A DNA stretch of 8,247 nt. Source: Fimbriimonadaceae bacterium. Its GTDB lineage: Bacteria; Armatimonadota; Fimbriimonadia; Fimbriimonadales; Fimbriimonadaceae. Below, piece by piece: positions 1-5,363 of this stretch. The notes below the pieces were generated by a model. It was not told the DNA's origin, ran no database searches, and saw only the letters and a list, made by a program, of their open reading frames with translations. Position 1 is the first letter of the stretch. Each line of letters opens with the position of its first letter. Made by a program: the position numbers and the translations under genes. The stretch spans positions 1-8,247 of the forward strand of contig JADLGZ010000209.1 of the NCBI GenBank assembly GCA_020849075.1, given 5' to 3'.

Positions 1-507
1 GCCGCCAATGCCTTCAGCACCGCGCTGACCGCCAGCAATGCGGCCAAGGACGCCAGCAAAGTCGCGACCGAAGTGAAAAGGTCGCAAGGGCCAGCCACCA
101 ATACCGTGATCCGCAAGTTCGTGGACCTCGTGATCTTGGATGATGCCGCGACGCCCGCCCAATTTGCTCTGCTCGGCATCACGCCCGCGACTTCCTACGC
201 CGGTCCGGTCGTGCCGCCCGTCAGCTTGGCCTCGGCGCCCAAGGCCGATGGCTCCTGCCGGCTCACCTGGAGCCGCGCCAGCAATGCGCCGGGCACCGTC
301 TGGGTGGTTGAGGTCGCCGTGGGGAGCGGAACGTTCGCCTACCTGGCCACCTCGTCCCGCACCAGCTACGTGGACGACGCCGCCGAACCCGGGATTCAGC
401 GAACCTATCGCGTCAGCGCCCAACGCAATGGCGAGACCAGTTTGCCATCCTCTTCCACCACGATTTATCCATCTGGTGAAGGCGAAATTTTGAGTTTGGC
501 TGCCTAA
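1..507 (+). CDS. Fibronectin-III-like domain protein, 3' part (5' end outside window)
   Basis: The reading frame is open from the first base of the window, so this is the last 168 codons of a longer gene. The internal GTG at 73 need not be the start. Visible residues 1-24 are a helical Ala/Ser/Thr-rich segment. A short section with VIRKFVDLVI and TPAQFALLGI follows. From about residue 72 to 157 there is a beta-rich module with the alternating pattern of a fibronectin type III fold: LTW, a WVVEVAV strand, TSYVDDA, then TYRVSAQRNGETSLPS. This arrangement recalls a family of short bacterial proteins with an Ala-rich helix followed by FN3. Such proteins are usually of unknown function. No enzyme motif, membrane segment or sorting signal is visible in this part. 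A hairpin follows the TAA stop. The FN3 assignment rests on pattern only and its role is unknown. Confidence 0.7.
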   Translation, partial: AANAFSTALTASNAAKDASKVATEVKRSQGPATNTVIRKFVDLVILDDAATPAQFALLGITPATSYAGPVVPPVSLASAPKADGSCRLTWSRASNAPGTVWVVEVAVGSGTFAYLATSSRTSYVDDAAEPGIQRTYRVSAQRNGETSLPSSSTTIYPSGEGEILSLAA

Positions 508-520
508 GAGTTCCATCATT

Positions 521-568
521 GAGGACCTGGCCCGGGTCGGGGAGTGAATCCGCGCCCGGGTTTTCCTC
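521..568 (+). terminator. Probable Rho-independent terminator after the FN3-like gene
   Basis: CCCGGG at 531-536 pairs with CCCGGG at 555-560, giving six G-C pairs, followed directly by TTTT at 561-564. An outer pairing, GAGGA 521-525 with TCCTC 564-568, could extend the stem and would use the last T of that run. It sits 13 bp after the upstream stop codon and just before the patA-like gene. The T-run is short, so strength is uncertain. Confidence 0.55.
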
Positions 569-569
569 G

Positions 570-575
570 TAAAAT
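570..575 (+). promoter_or_regulatory. -10-like hexamer TAAAAT, possible leaderless promoter of the patA-like gene
   Basis: TAAAAT ends 6 nt before the ATG at 582, so transcription would begin at or beside the A of the start codon. No clear Shine-Dalgarno sequence precedes the ATG; AGG at 576-578 is only 3 nt away. No good -35 box is seen at the usual spacing. parA shows the same geometry, which raises confidence in both. Confidence 0.45.
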
Positions 576-581
576 AGGCGT

Positions 582-1859
582 ATGGATGCCGACGCCTTTC
601 ACGCTCAGGTCGTGGACCAATATTCTCAGCATATCAATCCGGCCCTCGCCAAACTGATGAACTTTGCCGGCTTTGGCGTCGAGGTGCGCGGGGAAGGCTG
701 CTATCTATTCGACCACGAGGGCCGCCAGTATCTTGATTGTTTGGGCAGCTACGGGGTGTTTTCTTTGGGGCATCGGCATCCAAAAGTGGTCGAAGCCGTC
801 ACCGCCCAACTGAACGCCCTCCCGATGTCGGGCAAGGTGTTTTTCAACCCACGACAAGCCGAATTGGCGACCCGCTTGGCGGCGATTTCACCAAATGGTT
901 TAGAGCTTTGCTTCTTTTCCAACTCCGGCGCCGAGGCCGTGGAAGCGGCCCTGAAATTTGCCAAGGGCGCGACCGGCAGAACCAAGATTATCAGCACGAT
1001 CGGGAGCTTCCACGGCAAGACTTTGGGCACGCTGAGCGTCACCGGCCGCGAGAAGTATCGCCGGATGTTCGACCCGCTCATGCCCGGAGCCGAATTCGTT
1101 CGTTTCCCCTCGCCCCAAGAGGGGGCTTCTGCGTGGAGCGAGATGGTGAACGCCATTGACTCTGACACGGCCGCGGTGATCCTCGAAACCGTGCAGGGCG
1201 AGGGCGGCATTCATCTCGCCGCGCCGGGCGCCTTGCCGGCAATCCGGGCGAAGACGAGGGAAGTCGGCGCGCTGATGATCGTGGACGAAGTGCAAACCGG
1301 CATGGGACGAACGGGGCGGCTGTTTGGCTGCGACCATGAGGGCATCGAGCCCGATATCATGACGCTCGCGAAGGCGCTGGGCGGCGGCGTGATGCCGATC
1401 GGCGCGACCTTGTTTACGGAATCGGTGGGCTCGGCGATCTTTAGCGAAAATCCCTTGATGCATACGTCGACTTTTGGCGGAAACCCCCTCGCCTGCGCGG
1501 CCGCCATCGCGACCTTGGATGTGATCGAGGCCGAGGGCCTTTGCGAACGGGCTCGGCTTATGGGTGAGCGCATGATGGCGGGCCTGCGCGAGATGCAATC
1601 GCGGCATAGCGATCTGGTTTCTGAAGTGCGCGGCATCGGCCTGATGATCGGCGTGGAGTTTTCGATGGACGAAGTCGGCGAACTGGTCATCGCGCAGATG
1701 ACCAAGCGTGGAGTGATCGCCGCTTACACCTTGAATAACCCGCGCGTGATTCGGATCGAGCCGCCCTTGATCATCAATGAGGCCCAGGTGGACGAGGCGG
1801 TGCGCGTCTTTGACGAGGCGATCACGGAAACCGGCGAACTGCTGGCGATGATCGCTTGA
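582..1859 (+). CDS. patA: Class III PLP-dependent aminotransferase, putrescine aminotransferase (PatA)-like
   Basis: The 425-residue product is full length for a class III (fold type I) aminotransferase. These transfer an amino group from a terminal amine, such as putrescine or ornithine, to 2-oxoglutarate in the cytoplasm. PLP-site features are all present: SNSGAEA (113-119) for phosphate binding, FHG (143-145) with the ring-stacking aromatic, VDEVQTGMGRTG (234-245) with Asp235, catalytic Lys264 in TLAKALGGG, and TSTFGGNPLACAA (295-307). Stretches such as CLGSYGVFSLGHRHP, GGGVMPIGAT and TLNNPRVIRIEPPL closely resemble what I recall of E. coli PatA, which favours a polyamine or ornithine aminotransferase over ArgD. 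The N-terminus is shorter than in E. coli PatA. The start at 582 has a -10-like element 6 nt upstream. The stop overlaps the recO start, so the two genes are probably co-transcribed. The class is certain; the exact substrate is not. Confidence 0.9.
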   Translation: MDADAFHAQVVDQYSQHINPALAKLMNFAGFGVEVRGEGCYLFDHEGRQYLDCLGSYGVFSLGHRHPKVVEAVTAQLNALPMSGKVFFNPRQAELATRLAAISPNGLELCFFSNSGAEAVEAALKFAKGATGRTKIISTIGSFHGKTLGTLSVTGREKYRRMFDPLMPGAEFVRFPSPQEGASAWSEMVNAIDSDTAAVILETVQGEGGIHLAAPGALPAIRAKTREVGALMIVDEVQTGMGRTGRLFGCDHEGIEPDIMTLAKALGGGVMPIGATLFTESVGSAIFSENPLMHTSTFGGNPLACAAAIATLDVIEAEGLCERARLMGERMMAGLREMQSRHSDLVSEVRGIGLMIGVEFSMDEVGELVIAQMTKRGVIAAYTLNNPRVIRIEPPLIINEAQVDEAVRVFDEAITETGELLAMIA

Positions 1860-2599
1860 GCGGGGAAGTTTCGCTGACCGGATTGGTGCTCCGGCGCTGG
1901 GATCAGGGCGAGAGTGACCGCCGCCTGAGCGTCCTGACGCGCGAGAATGGGCGGATTTTGGTCACCGCGAAGGGGGCGCGCAAGTCGGGCTCGCGCCTGG
2001 CTTCTTGTTCGGAGCCGTTGGCGCTAGCTTCTTTCCAAATCGCCACCGGGAAGGTGAATAGCTTCATCACGCAAGCCCAGCCGCACGCGGGCTTTGGGAA
2101 ATTGCGCGCTGATTATGACCGGCTGATTCTCGCCCTGAGCTACGCGGAACTGGTATCTGCGGTCGCCACCTTGGAGCATCCCAATGTTGACCTCTTTGAT
2201 GGGGCGGTCATTGCTCTGAAGACCATCGAAACCGCCGAAAATCCATTGGTGGCTGCACTTTGGTCGCAGCTGAGACTGATGGAGGTCGAAGGGATCGCCG
2301 CGACTTGGGTGGTTTGCGCGCAATCGGCAGGGAAGTTGAACGAGGACCCGGCTTGGATCTCGCCAACCGCGGGGGGTTACGTATCGCCCGCCCACGCGCA
2401 TGATTATGTTGATTGTTTCCTAGCCTCGTCGGAGGTGTTGATCGGACTCGATCGGCTTTCGGGACTCGAGGCTCCGCCACCGCACATGAAACATGCCGAC
2501 GAGGCACTGCGGCTTCTCGCGCGCTTCTGGGAACACCATGCGGGGCGGGACCTTCCGGCTACCGAAGCGGCCATGCAGGCCCTTCATGCTTCAAAGTGA
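1856..2599 (+). CDS. recO: DNA repair protein RecO
   Basis: RecO is a cytoplasmic mediator of RecFOR recombinational repair: it binds single-stranded DNA and SSB, anneals strands and helps load RecA. The 247-residue length is typical. The N-terminal OB fold shows the family signature: LTGLVLRRWDQGESDRRLSV (7-26) followed by LTRENGRILVTAKGARKSGSRLAS (27-50). The C-terminal part is mainly helical. Where many RecO proteins carry two Cys pairs for zinc, this one has Cys154-Ala-Gln-Ser157 and later Ser177-Pro-Ala-His180, so a normal zinc site is unlikely. The start is TTG at 1856, inside the TTGA overlap with the upstream stop. It gives the expected MS...T.LVLR N-terminus and implies translational coupling. 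The 3' end overlaps the convergent parB by 9 bp. Confidence 0.9.
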   Translation: MSGEVSLTGLVLRRWDQGESDRRLSVLTRENGRILVTAKGARKSGSRLASCSEPLALASFQIATGKVNSFITQAQPHAGFGKLRADYDRLILALSYAELVSAVATLEHPNVDLFDGAVIALKTIETAENPLVAALWSQLRLMEVEGIAATWVVCAQSAGKLNEDPAWISPTAGGYVSPAHAHDYVDCFLASSEVLIGLDRLSGLEAPPPHMKHADEALRLLARFWEHHAGRDLPATEAAMQALHASK

Positions 2600-3430
2600 A
2601 ATGTCGAGAAGATCCAGGATGCGCTGGAGATCATCGTCGGAATAGAAGCTGATCTGAATCCGCCCGCCTTTACCATCCTTCTGCAGCTTGGCCGGGGAGC
2701 CGAAGTAGTCACCGAAGGCGGTCTCCAGGGCGCGCCAATCGGCGTCCAGCGATTGTGGCTTTTTCTTTGGCGACGGCGTTGCACGCTCGACGGATCGGGC
2801 CGCCTTCTCGGCCTCTCGGACCGTCAGTCCCTGGTCAATGATCCGGAAAAAGAGCTCCTTGAGCTTCCGTTCATTCGGGCAGGAAAGCAGGGCCTTGGCA
2901 TGCCCCTCGGTGATCAACCCGGCCCCGAGCGCCTCTAGGACCTCGTCGGGGAGCTTGAGTAGACGCAGGGTGTTGGAGACGGCTACGCGGCTCTTGCCAA
3001 CGCGCTGGGCGACTTGTTCCTGCGTCAGGTTGAATTCATCCACCAGCTGGCGATAGGCCAAGGCGCACTCAACGGGCGAGATATCTTCGCGCTGAACGTT
3101 CTCGATAAGGGCCAATTGAAGGACCGAGGCATCGGACGCCGAGCGAACACTGATTGGAACGCTCGTGAGCCCGGCCCGCTGGGCGGCTCGGTATCGGCGC
3201 TCACCGGCAATGATTTCGTACTTGTGCTCAGCGATGGGGCGAACAACGATGGGCTGAAGAAGGCCGACTGCCCGGATTGATTCGGCTAACTCATCGAGAG
3301 CATCTTCATCAAAGTGCTTCCGGGGCTGATCTTTGTTGGGCACGATTTGCCCAATCTCAAGCTCATTGGGCTGAACATCAGACTGCTCCCCAAGGAGTTG
3401 GGCCAACCCCTTACCGAGTGCTCTTCTCAT
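2591..3430 (-). CDS. parB: Chromosome partitioning protein ParB (Spo0J family, CTP-dependent DNA clamp)
   Basis: ParB binds parS sites, loads as a CTP-dependent clamp, spreads along DNA and stimulates the ATPase of ParA to segregate origins. Family landmarks over 279 residues are: the N-terminal tail RRALGKGLAQLL (2-13), a ParA-contacting segment; the ParB N-domain (about 25-115) with GERRYRA (76-82) of the CTP pocket and ENVQRED (110-116); the helix-turn-helix LTQEQVAQRVGKSRVAVSNT (135-154), which reads parS; a Lys/Pro linker near 219-226; and a C-terminal dimerisation domain from about 229. ATG at 3430 is preceded by AGGA with 7-nt spacing. The gene lies 13 bp after parA in one operon. Its last 9 bp overlap the convergent recO, which leaves no room for a terminator between them. 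Confidence 0.95.
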   Translation of the reverse strand: MRRALGKGLAQLLGEQSDVQPNELEIGQIVPNKDQPRKHFDEDALDELAESIRAVGLLQPIVVRPIAEHKYEIIAGERRYRAAQRAGLTSVPISVRSASDASVLQLALIENVQREDISPVECALAYRQLVDEFNLTQEQVAQRVGKSRVAVSNTLRLLKLPDEVLEALGAGLITEGHAKALLSCPNERKLKELFFRIIDQGLTVREAEKAARSVERATPSPKKKPQSLDADWRALETAFGDYFGSPAKLQKDGKGGRIQISFYSDDDLQRILDLLDISL

Positions 3431-3437
3431 ATCATCA

Positions 3438-3441
3438 TCCT
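3438..3441 (-). promoter_or_regulatory. Ribosome binding site of parB
   Basis: Read on the minus strand this is AGGA, 7 nt before the parB ATG and just after the parA TAG. It supports the ATG at 3430 and separate initiation of parB on the parAB transcript. Confidence 0.6.
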
Positions 3442-3443
3442 AC

Positions 3444-4214
3444 CTACGCCAGGACCTCGGCGACAAATCGCATGTAGGCATCGGCCCCCTTTGATTCGGG
3501 GAACAGATTTACGGCGGGCGACCCAAAGCCCGGTGCCTCGCTCAAGCGGACATTGCGCGGAATAGCGACCTTGGACACCTTCTCTCCAAAGAATGCATTC
3601 ACTTCGTCACTGACTTGCTGAGTAAGTTTGTTGCGAGGGTCATACATGGTGAGTAGGACTTTCGCGATTTCGAGCCTTGGGTTAATTCGCCGTCGAACAA
3701 CATCGATCGTTTTCATGAGTTGGCTGAGTCCTTCTAAAGCATAAAACTCGCACTGCATCGGAACCAACACCCCGTGACAGGCGGCGAGAATGTTTACTGT
3801 GAGAATTCCCAACGACGGGGGAGCATCAATGATGATCCAATCGTAGAGCGGCTCAACGGTTTCAAGAGCGTCGCGCAAGACGAGCTCCTTGCCGACAGCA
3901 TTGAGAAGAACTGGCTCTGCTCCGACGAGATCAAGAGTGGCCGGGATCAGATGCAAATTGTCACTAACTTCGAGGATAGTTTCGTTGCTGACCTTAGCGT
4001 TCTCAGCCCCATCATAAAAGGCCTGAAACACATCGAAGAGCGTGTTTTTGATTTGCGACTTGTCAATTCCGAGACCACTTGTTGCATTCCCCTGGGGGTC
4101 AGCATCAACTAGAAGCACCCGTAGACCCCTCGCTGCCAATCCCGCGGCGAGGTTCACGGCGGTGGTCGTCTTACCGACTCCACCCTTTTGATTAACCACG
4201 CCCCAAATCGCCAC
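3444..4214 (-). CDS. parA: Chromosome partitioning ATPase ParA (Soj/MinD superfamily)
   Basis: ParA is a deviant-Walker ATPase that dimerises with ATP, coats the nucleoid and is released by ParB, driving origin segregation. The 256-residue length matches chromosomal Soj-type ParA, with no N-terminal DNA-binding extension of the plasmid P1 type. Motifs: deviant Walker A KGGVGKTT (10-17) with signature Lys10 and Lys15; VDADPQGNATSGLG (36-49) containing the switch Asp; Walker B IIIDAPPSLG (127-136); and the C-terminal block PRNVRLSEAPGFGSPAV (219-235), typical of Soj proteins. The GTG at 4214 gives MAIWGVVNQKGG, the usual N-terminus. CATAAT sits 6 nt upstream, so a leaderless transcript is possible. 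parB follows after 13 bp. The divergent neighbour is the SPFH-RHH pair. Confidence 0.96.
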   Translation of the reverse strand: MAIWGVVNQKGGVGKTTTAVNLAAGLAARGLRVLLVDADPQGNATSGLGIDKSQIKNTLFDVFQAFYDGAENAKVSNETILEVSDNLHLIPATLDLVGAEPVLLNAVGKELVLRDALETVEPLYDWIIIDAPPSLGILTVNILAACHGVLVPMQCEFYALEGLSQLMKTIDVVRRRINPRLEIAKVLLTMYDPRNKLTQQVSDEVNAFFGEKVSKVAIPRNVRLSEAPGFGSPAVNLFPESKGADAYMRFVAEVLA

Positions 4215-4220
4215 GCCCCT

Positions 4221-4226
4221 ATTATG
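4221..4226 (-). promoter_or_regulatory. -10-like hexamer CATAAT, possible leaderless promoter of parAB
   Basis: On the minus strand CATAAT (5 of 6 to TATAAT) is followed by AGGGGC and then the GTG start, so the initiation point would fall on the start codon. AGGGG ends 1 nt before GTG, too close for a normal Shine-Dalgarno. A weak -35 (GTTTCA, 3 of 6 to TTGACA) lies 16 bp further up and coincides with the parS-like site, so ParB bound there could repress this promoter. Confidence 0.5.
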
Positions 4227-4240
4227 GACACGAAGCCCAG

Positions 4241-4256
4241 CGTGAAACGTGGACCA
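4241..4256 (-). promoter_or_regulatory. parS-like sequence (candidate ParB site)
   Basis: The minus strand reads TGGTCCACGTTTCACG. Against the known parS form TGTTCCACGTGGAACA it matches 11 of 16 positions, with the left half TGGTCCACGT matching 9 of 10. It also contains GTTTCACG, which equals eight consecutive bases of the other parS form, TGTTTCACGTGAAACA. It therefore looks like two overlapping half-sites and not one symmetric palindrome. It lies 27 bp upstream of parA. Binding would be weaker than at a consensus site. Confidence 0.4.
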
Positions 4257-4265
4257 GCGGGTATT

Positions 4266-4298
4266 CGTATATCAAAGTGATATCACAGCGATATCACC
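4266..4298. repeat. Three ATATCA motifs phased at 11 bp; candidate operator array
   Basis: ATATCA occurs at 4269-4274, 4280-4285 and 4291-4296, each exactly 11 bp from the last, about one helical turn. The middle copy forms the perfect 10-bp palindrome GTGATATCAC (4277-4286). The third is GCGATATCAC (4288-4297). The first is more degenerate (GTATATCAAA, 4267-4276). The array ends 7 bp before the SPFH ATG and lies about 50-85 bp upstream of parA, so a bound protein could affect both divergent operons. The neighbouring RHH protein is the natural candidate; this is inference. Confidence 0.6.
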
Positions 4299-4305
4299 TA
4301 GGAAA

Positions 4306-5169
4306 ATGGACGAACGAAAAGGTAGGACGCTCCCTGGAGCATTCATTTTGGTGGTTGACTTGCTGCTCATTTTGGGTGGCTTAGGCCTATTGATTTGGGG
4401 AGCCCAGAACCAGATCAAGGGAGGCGTATTGATCGGGCTACTTTCCATGATCGTTGGCTTCCTTGTTGCATGTGGATTCCTTGTGATCGAGCCCAATGGA
4501 AGCAAGGTACTCATTCTTTTTGGAAGTTACAAGGGTACGGTGAAGGCAGCCGGATTCCACTGGGTCAATCCCTTCACGGTTCGGCGCGAAGTGTCCCTTC
4601 GGGCTCGCACCCTCAATGGTGAGCGGCTCAAAGTGAACGACAGCATGGGTAATCCTATTGAGATCGCCGCCGTCATTGTGTGGCAGGTTGAAGATACTTA
4701 TGATGCCTTATTCCGAGTTGATCGATATGAGGAATATGTTGCCATGCAAAGCGAAACCGCCCTTCGACATAGCGCTAGCATCTTCCCCTACGACGCCGGT
4801 GAGGACCAGATTTCCTTACGCCGAAATACGACGGAAGTGGCCGATCACCTTGCTACCGAATTACGAGAGCGGCTCGAGATCAGTGGGGTGAAGATTCTTG
4901 AAGCCAGACTGTCCCACCTGGCCTATGCCCCTGAAATCGCTGGGGCAATGCTTCGAAGACAGCAGGCCAGCGCCGTCATTGCCGCACGGCAGATCATTGT
5001 TGATGGAGCCGTTGGCATGGTGGAGCTAGCCTTAGCAAGGATTGAGCGCGAAAACTTGGTGAAGTTAGATGAAGAGCGAAAGGCGACCATGGTGAGCAAT
5101 CTGATGGTCGTGCTCTGCAGCGAGCAAGCCGCTCAGCCGGTCCTTAACACAGGATCTCTCTACACCTAA
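4306..5169 (+). CDS. SPFH/Band 7 domain membrane protein
   Basis: Starting at ATG 4306 the product has 287 residues. Two hydrophobic helices lie at about 11-31 and 39-61. The SPFH (stomatin/prohibitin/flotillin/HflK, Band 7) domain follows from about 61 to 235: VIEPNGSKVLILFGSYKGTV, then GFHWVNPF (83-90), NPIEIAAVIVWQVED (116-130) and LEARLSHLAYAPEI (198-211). The C-terminal part is helical. SPFH proteins assemble into large ring-like oligomers on membranes and organise microdomains or regulate membrane proteases; the client here is unknown. The GTG at 4249 would add 19 residues, but it would translate the phased repeats and the parS-like site. ATG 4306 gives a family-like N-terminus and has AGGA just upstream. 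The RHH gene starts 1 nt after the stop, an SPFH-Arc pairing I recall seeing in other bacterial genomes. Confidence 0.88.
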   Translation: MDERKGRTLPGAFILVVDLLLILGGLGLLIWGAQNQIKGGVLIGLLSMIVGFLVACGFLVIEPNGSKVLILFGSYKGTVKAAGFHWVNPFTVRREVSLRARTLNGERLKVNDSMGNPIEIAAVIVWQVEDTYDALFRVDRYEEYVAMQSETALRHSASIFPYDAGEDQISLRRNTTEVADHLATELRERLEISGVKILEARLSHLAYAPEIAGAMLRRQQASAVIAARQIIVDGAVGMVELALARIERENLVKLDEERKATMVSNLMVVLCSEQAAQPVLNTGSLYT

Positions 5170-5170
5170 G

Positions 5171-5344
5171 ATGGCGGAGCGGAAGGCATACCCTTTGCGA
5201 ATATCGGCGGAGTTATGGGCGGAGATTCAACATCTTGCGTCCGCCGATCTACGCTCGGTGAATGCCGAAATTGAGGCACTTTTACGAGAGGCAATTGATC
5301 GGCGAAAGCGCGGCCGCCGAGAACCCGGGCAAAAACGAAGCTGA
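5171..5344 (+). CDS. Small Arc-like ribbon-helix-helix DNA-binding protein
   Basis: ATG at 5171 opens a 57-codon frame ending at TGA 5342-5344, easily missed because of its size. The protein begins MAERKAYPLRISAELWAEIQ and shows the Arc/MetJ pattern: a beta strand KAYPLRI (5-11) that would enter the major groove as a dimer, helix A (SAELWAEIQHLAS, 12-24), a turn at ADLRSVN, helix B (NAEIEALLREAI, 31-42), and a strongly basic tail RRKRGRR (44-50). PLRI.AELW and RSVN.EIE.LLREAI are hallmarks of Arc-family regulators. It lies 1 nt after the SPFH stop, with no clear Shine-Dalgarno, so translation is probably coupled. It probably represses its own operon or acts with the SPFH protein; the target is inferred only. 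Confidence 0.85.
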   Translation: MAERKAYPLRISAELWAEIQHLASADLRSVNAEIEALLREAIDRRKRGRREPGQKRS

Positions 5345-5363
5345 TTCTTCAGCTGCGAATCAG
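5331..5363 (-). terminator. Hairpin with T-run at the convergent RHH/icd junction
   Basis: CTGATTC (5341-5347) and GAATCAG (5357-5363) form a 7-bp stem with a 9-nt loop. On the minus strand it is followed by CTTCG and then TTTTT, giving a plausible terminator for the isocitrate dehydrogenase gene. Both stop codons lie within the inverted repeat. There is no T-run on the plus side. The stem is not GC-rich and the T-run is offset, so confidence is moderate. Confidence 0.4.

Noticed and set aside
749..1705. Long minus-strand frames (749-1210, 900-1607, 1211-1705) opposite the aminotransferase gene
   Set aside because: Antisense shadows of a high-GC gene. Their translations have no family motifs, while the plus-strand frame is a complete, well-conserved enzyme.
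3774..4112. Plus-strand frame of 112 codons inside parA
   Set aside because: Antisense to the Walker motifs of ParA; shadow frame without support.
4249..4305. Upstream GTG start for the SPFH gene
   Set aside because: It would translate the parS-like site and phased repeats and add a polar N-terminus untypical of the family. ATG 4306 has AGGA just before it and a family-like start.
4215..4305. Replication origin next to parA
   Set aside because: I saw no convincing DnaA-box cluster (TTATNCACA) or AT-rich unwinding region in the window. The short palindromes fit operators better.
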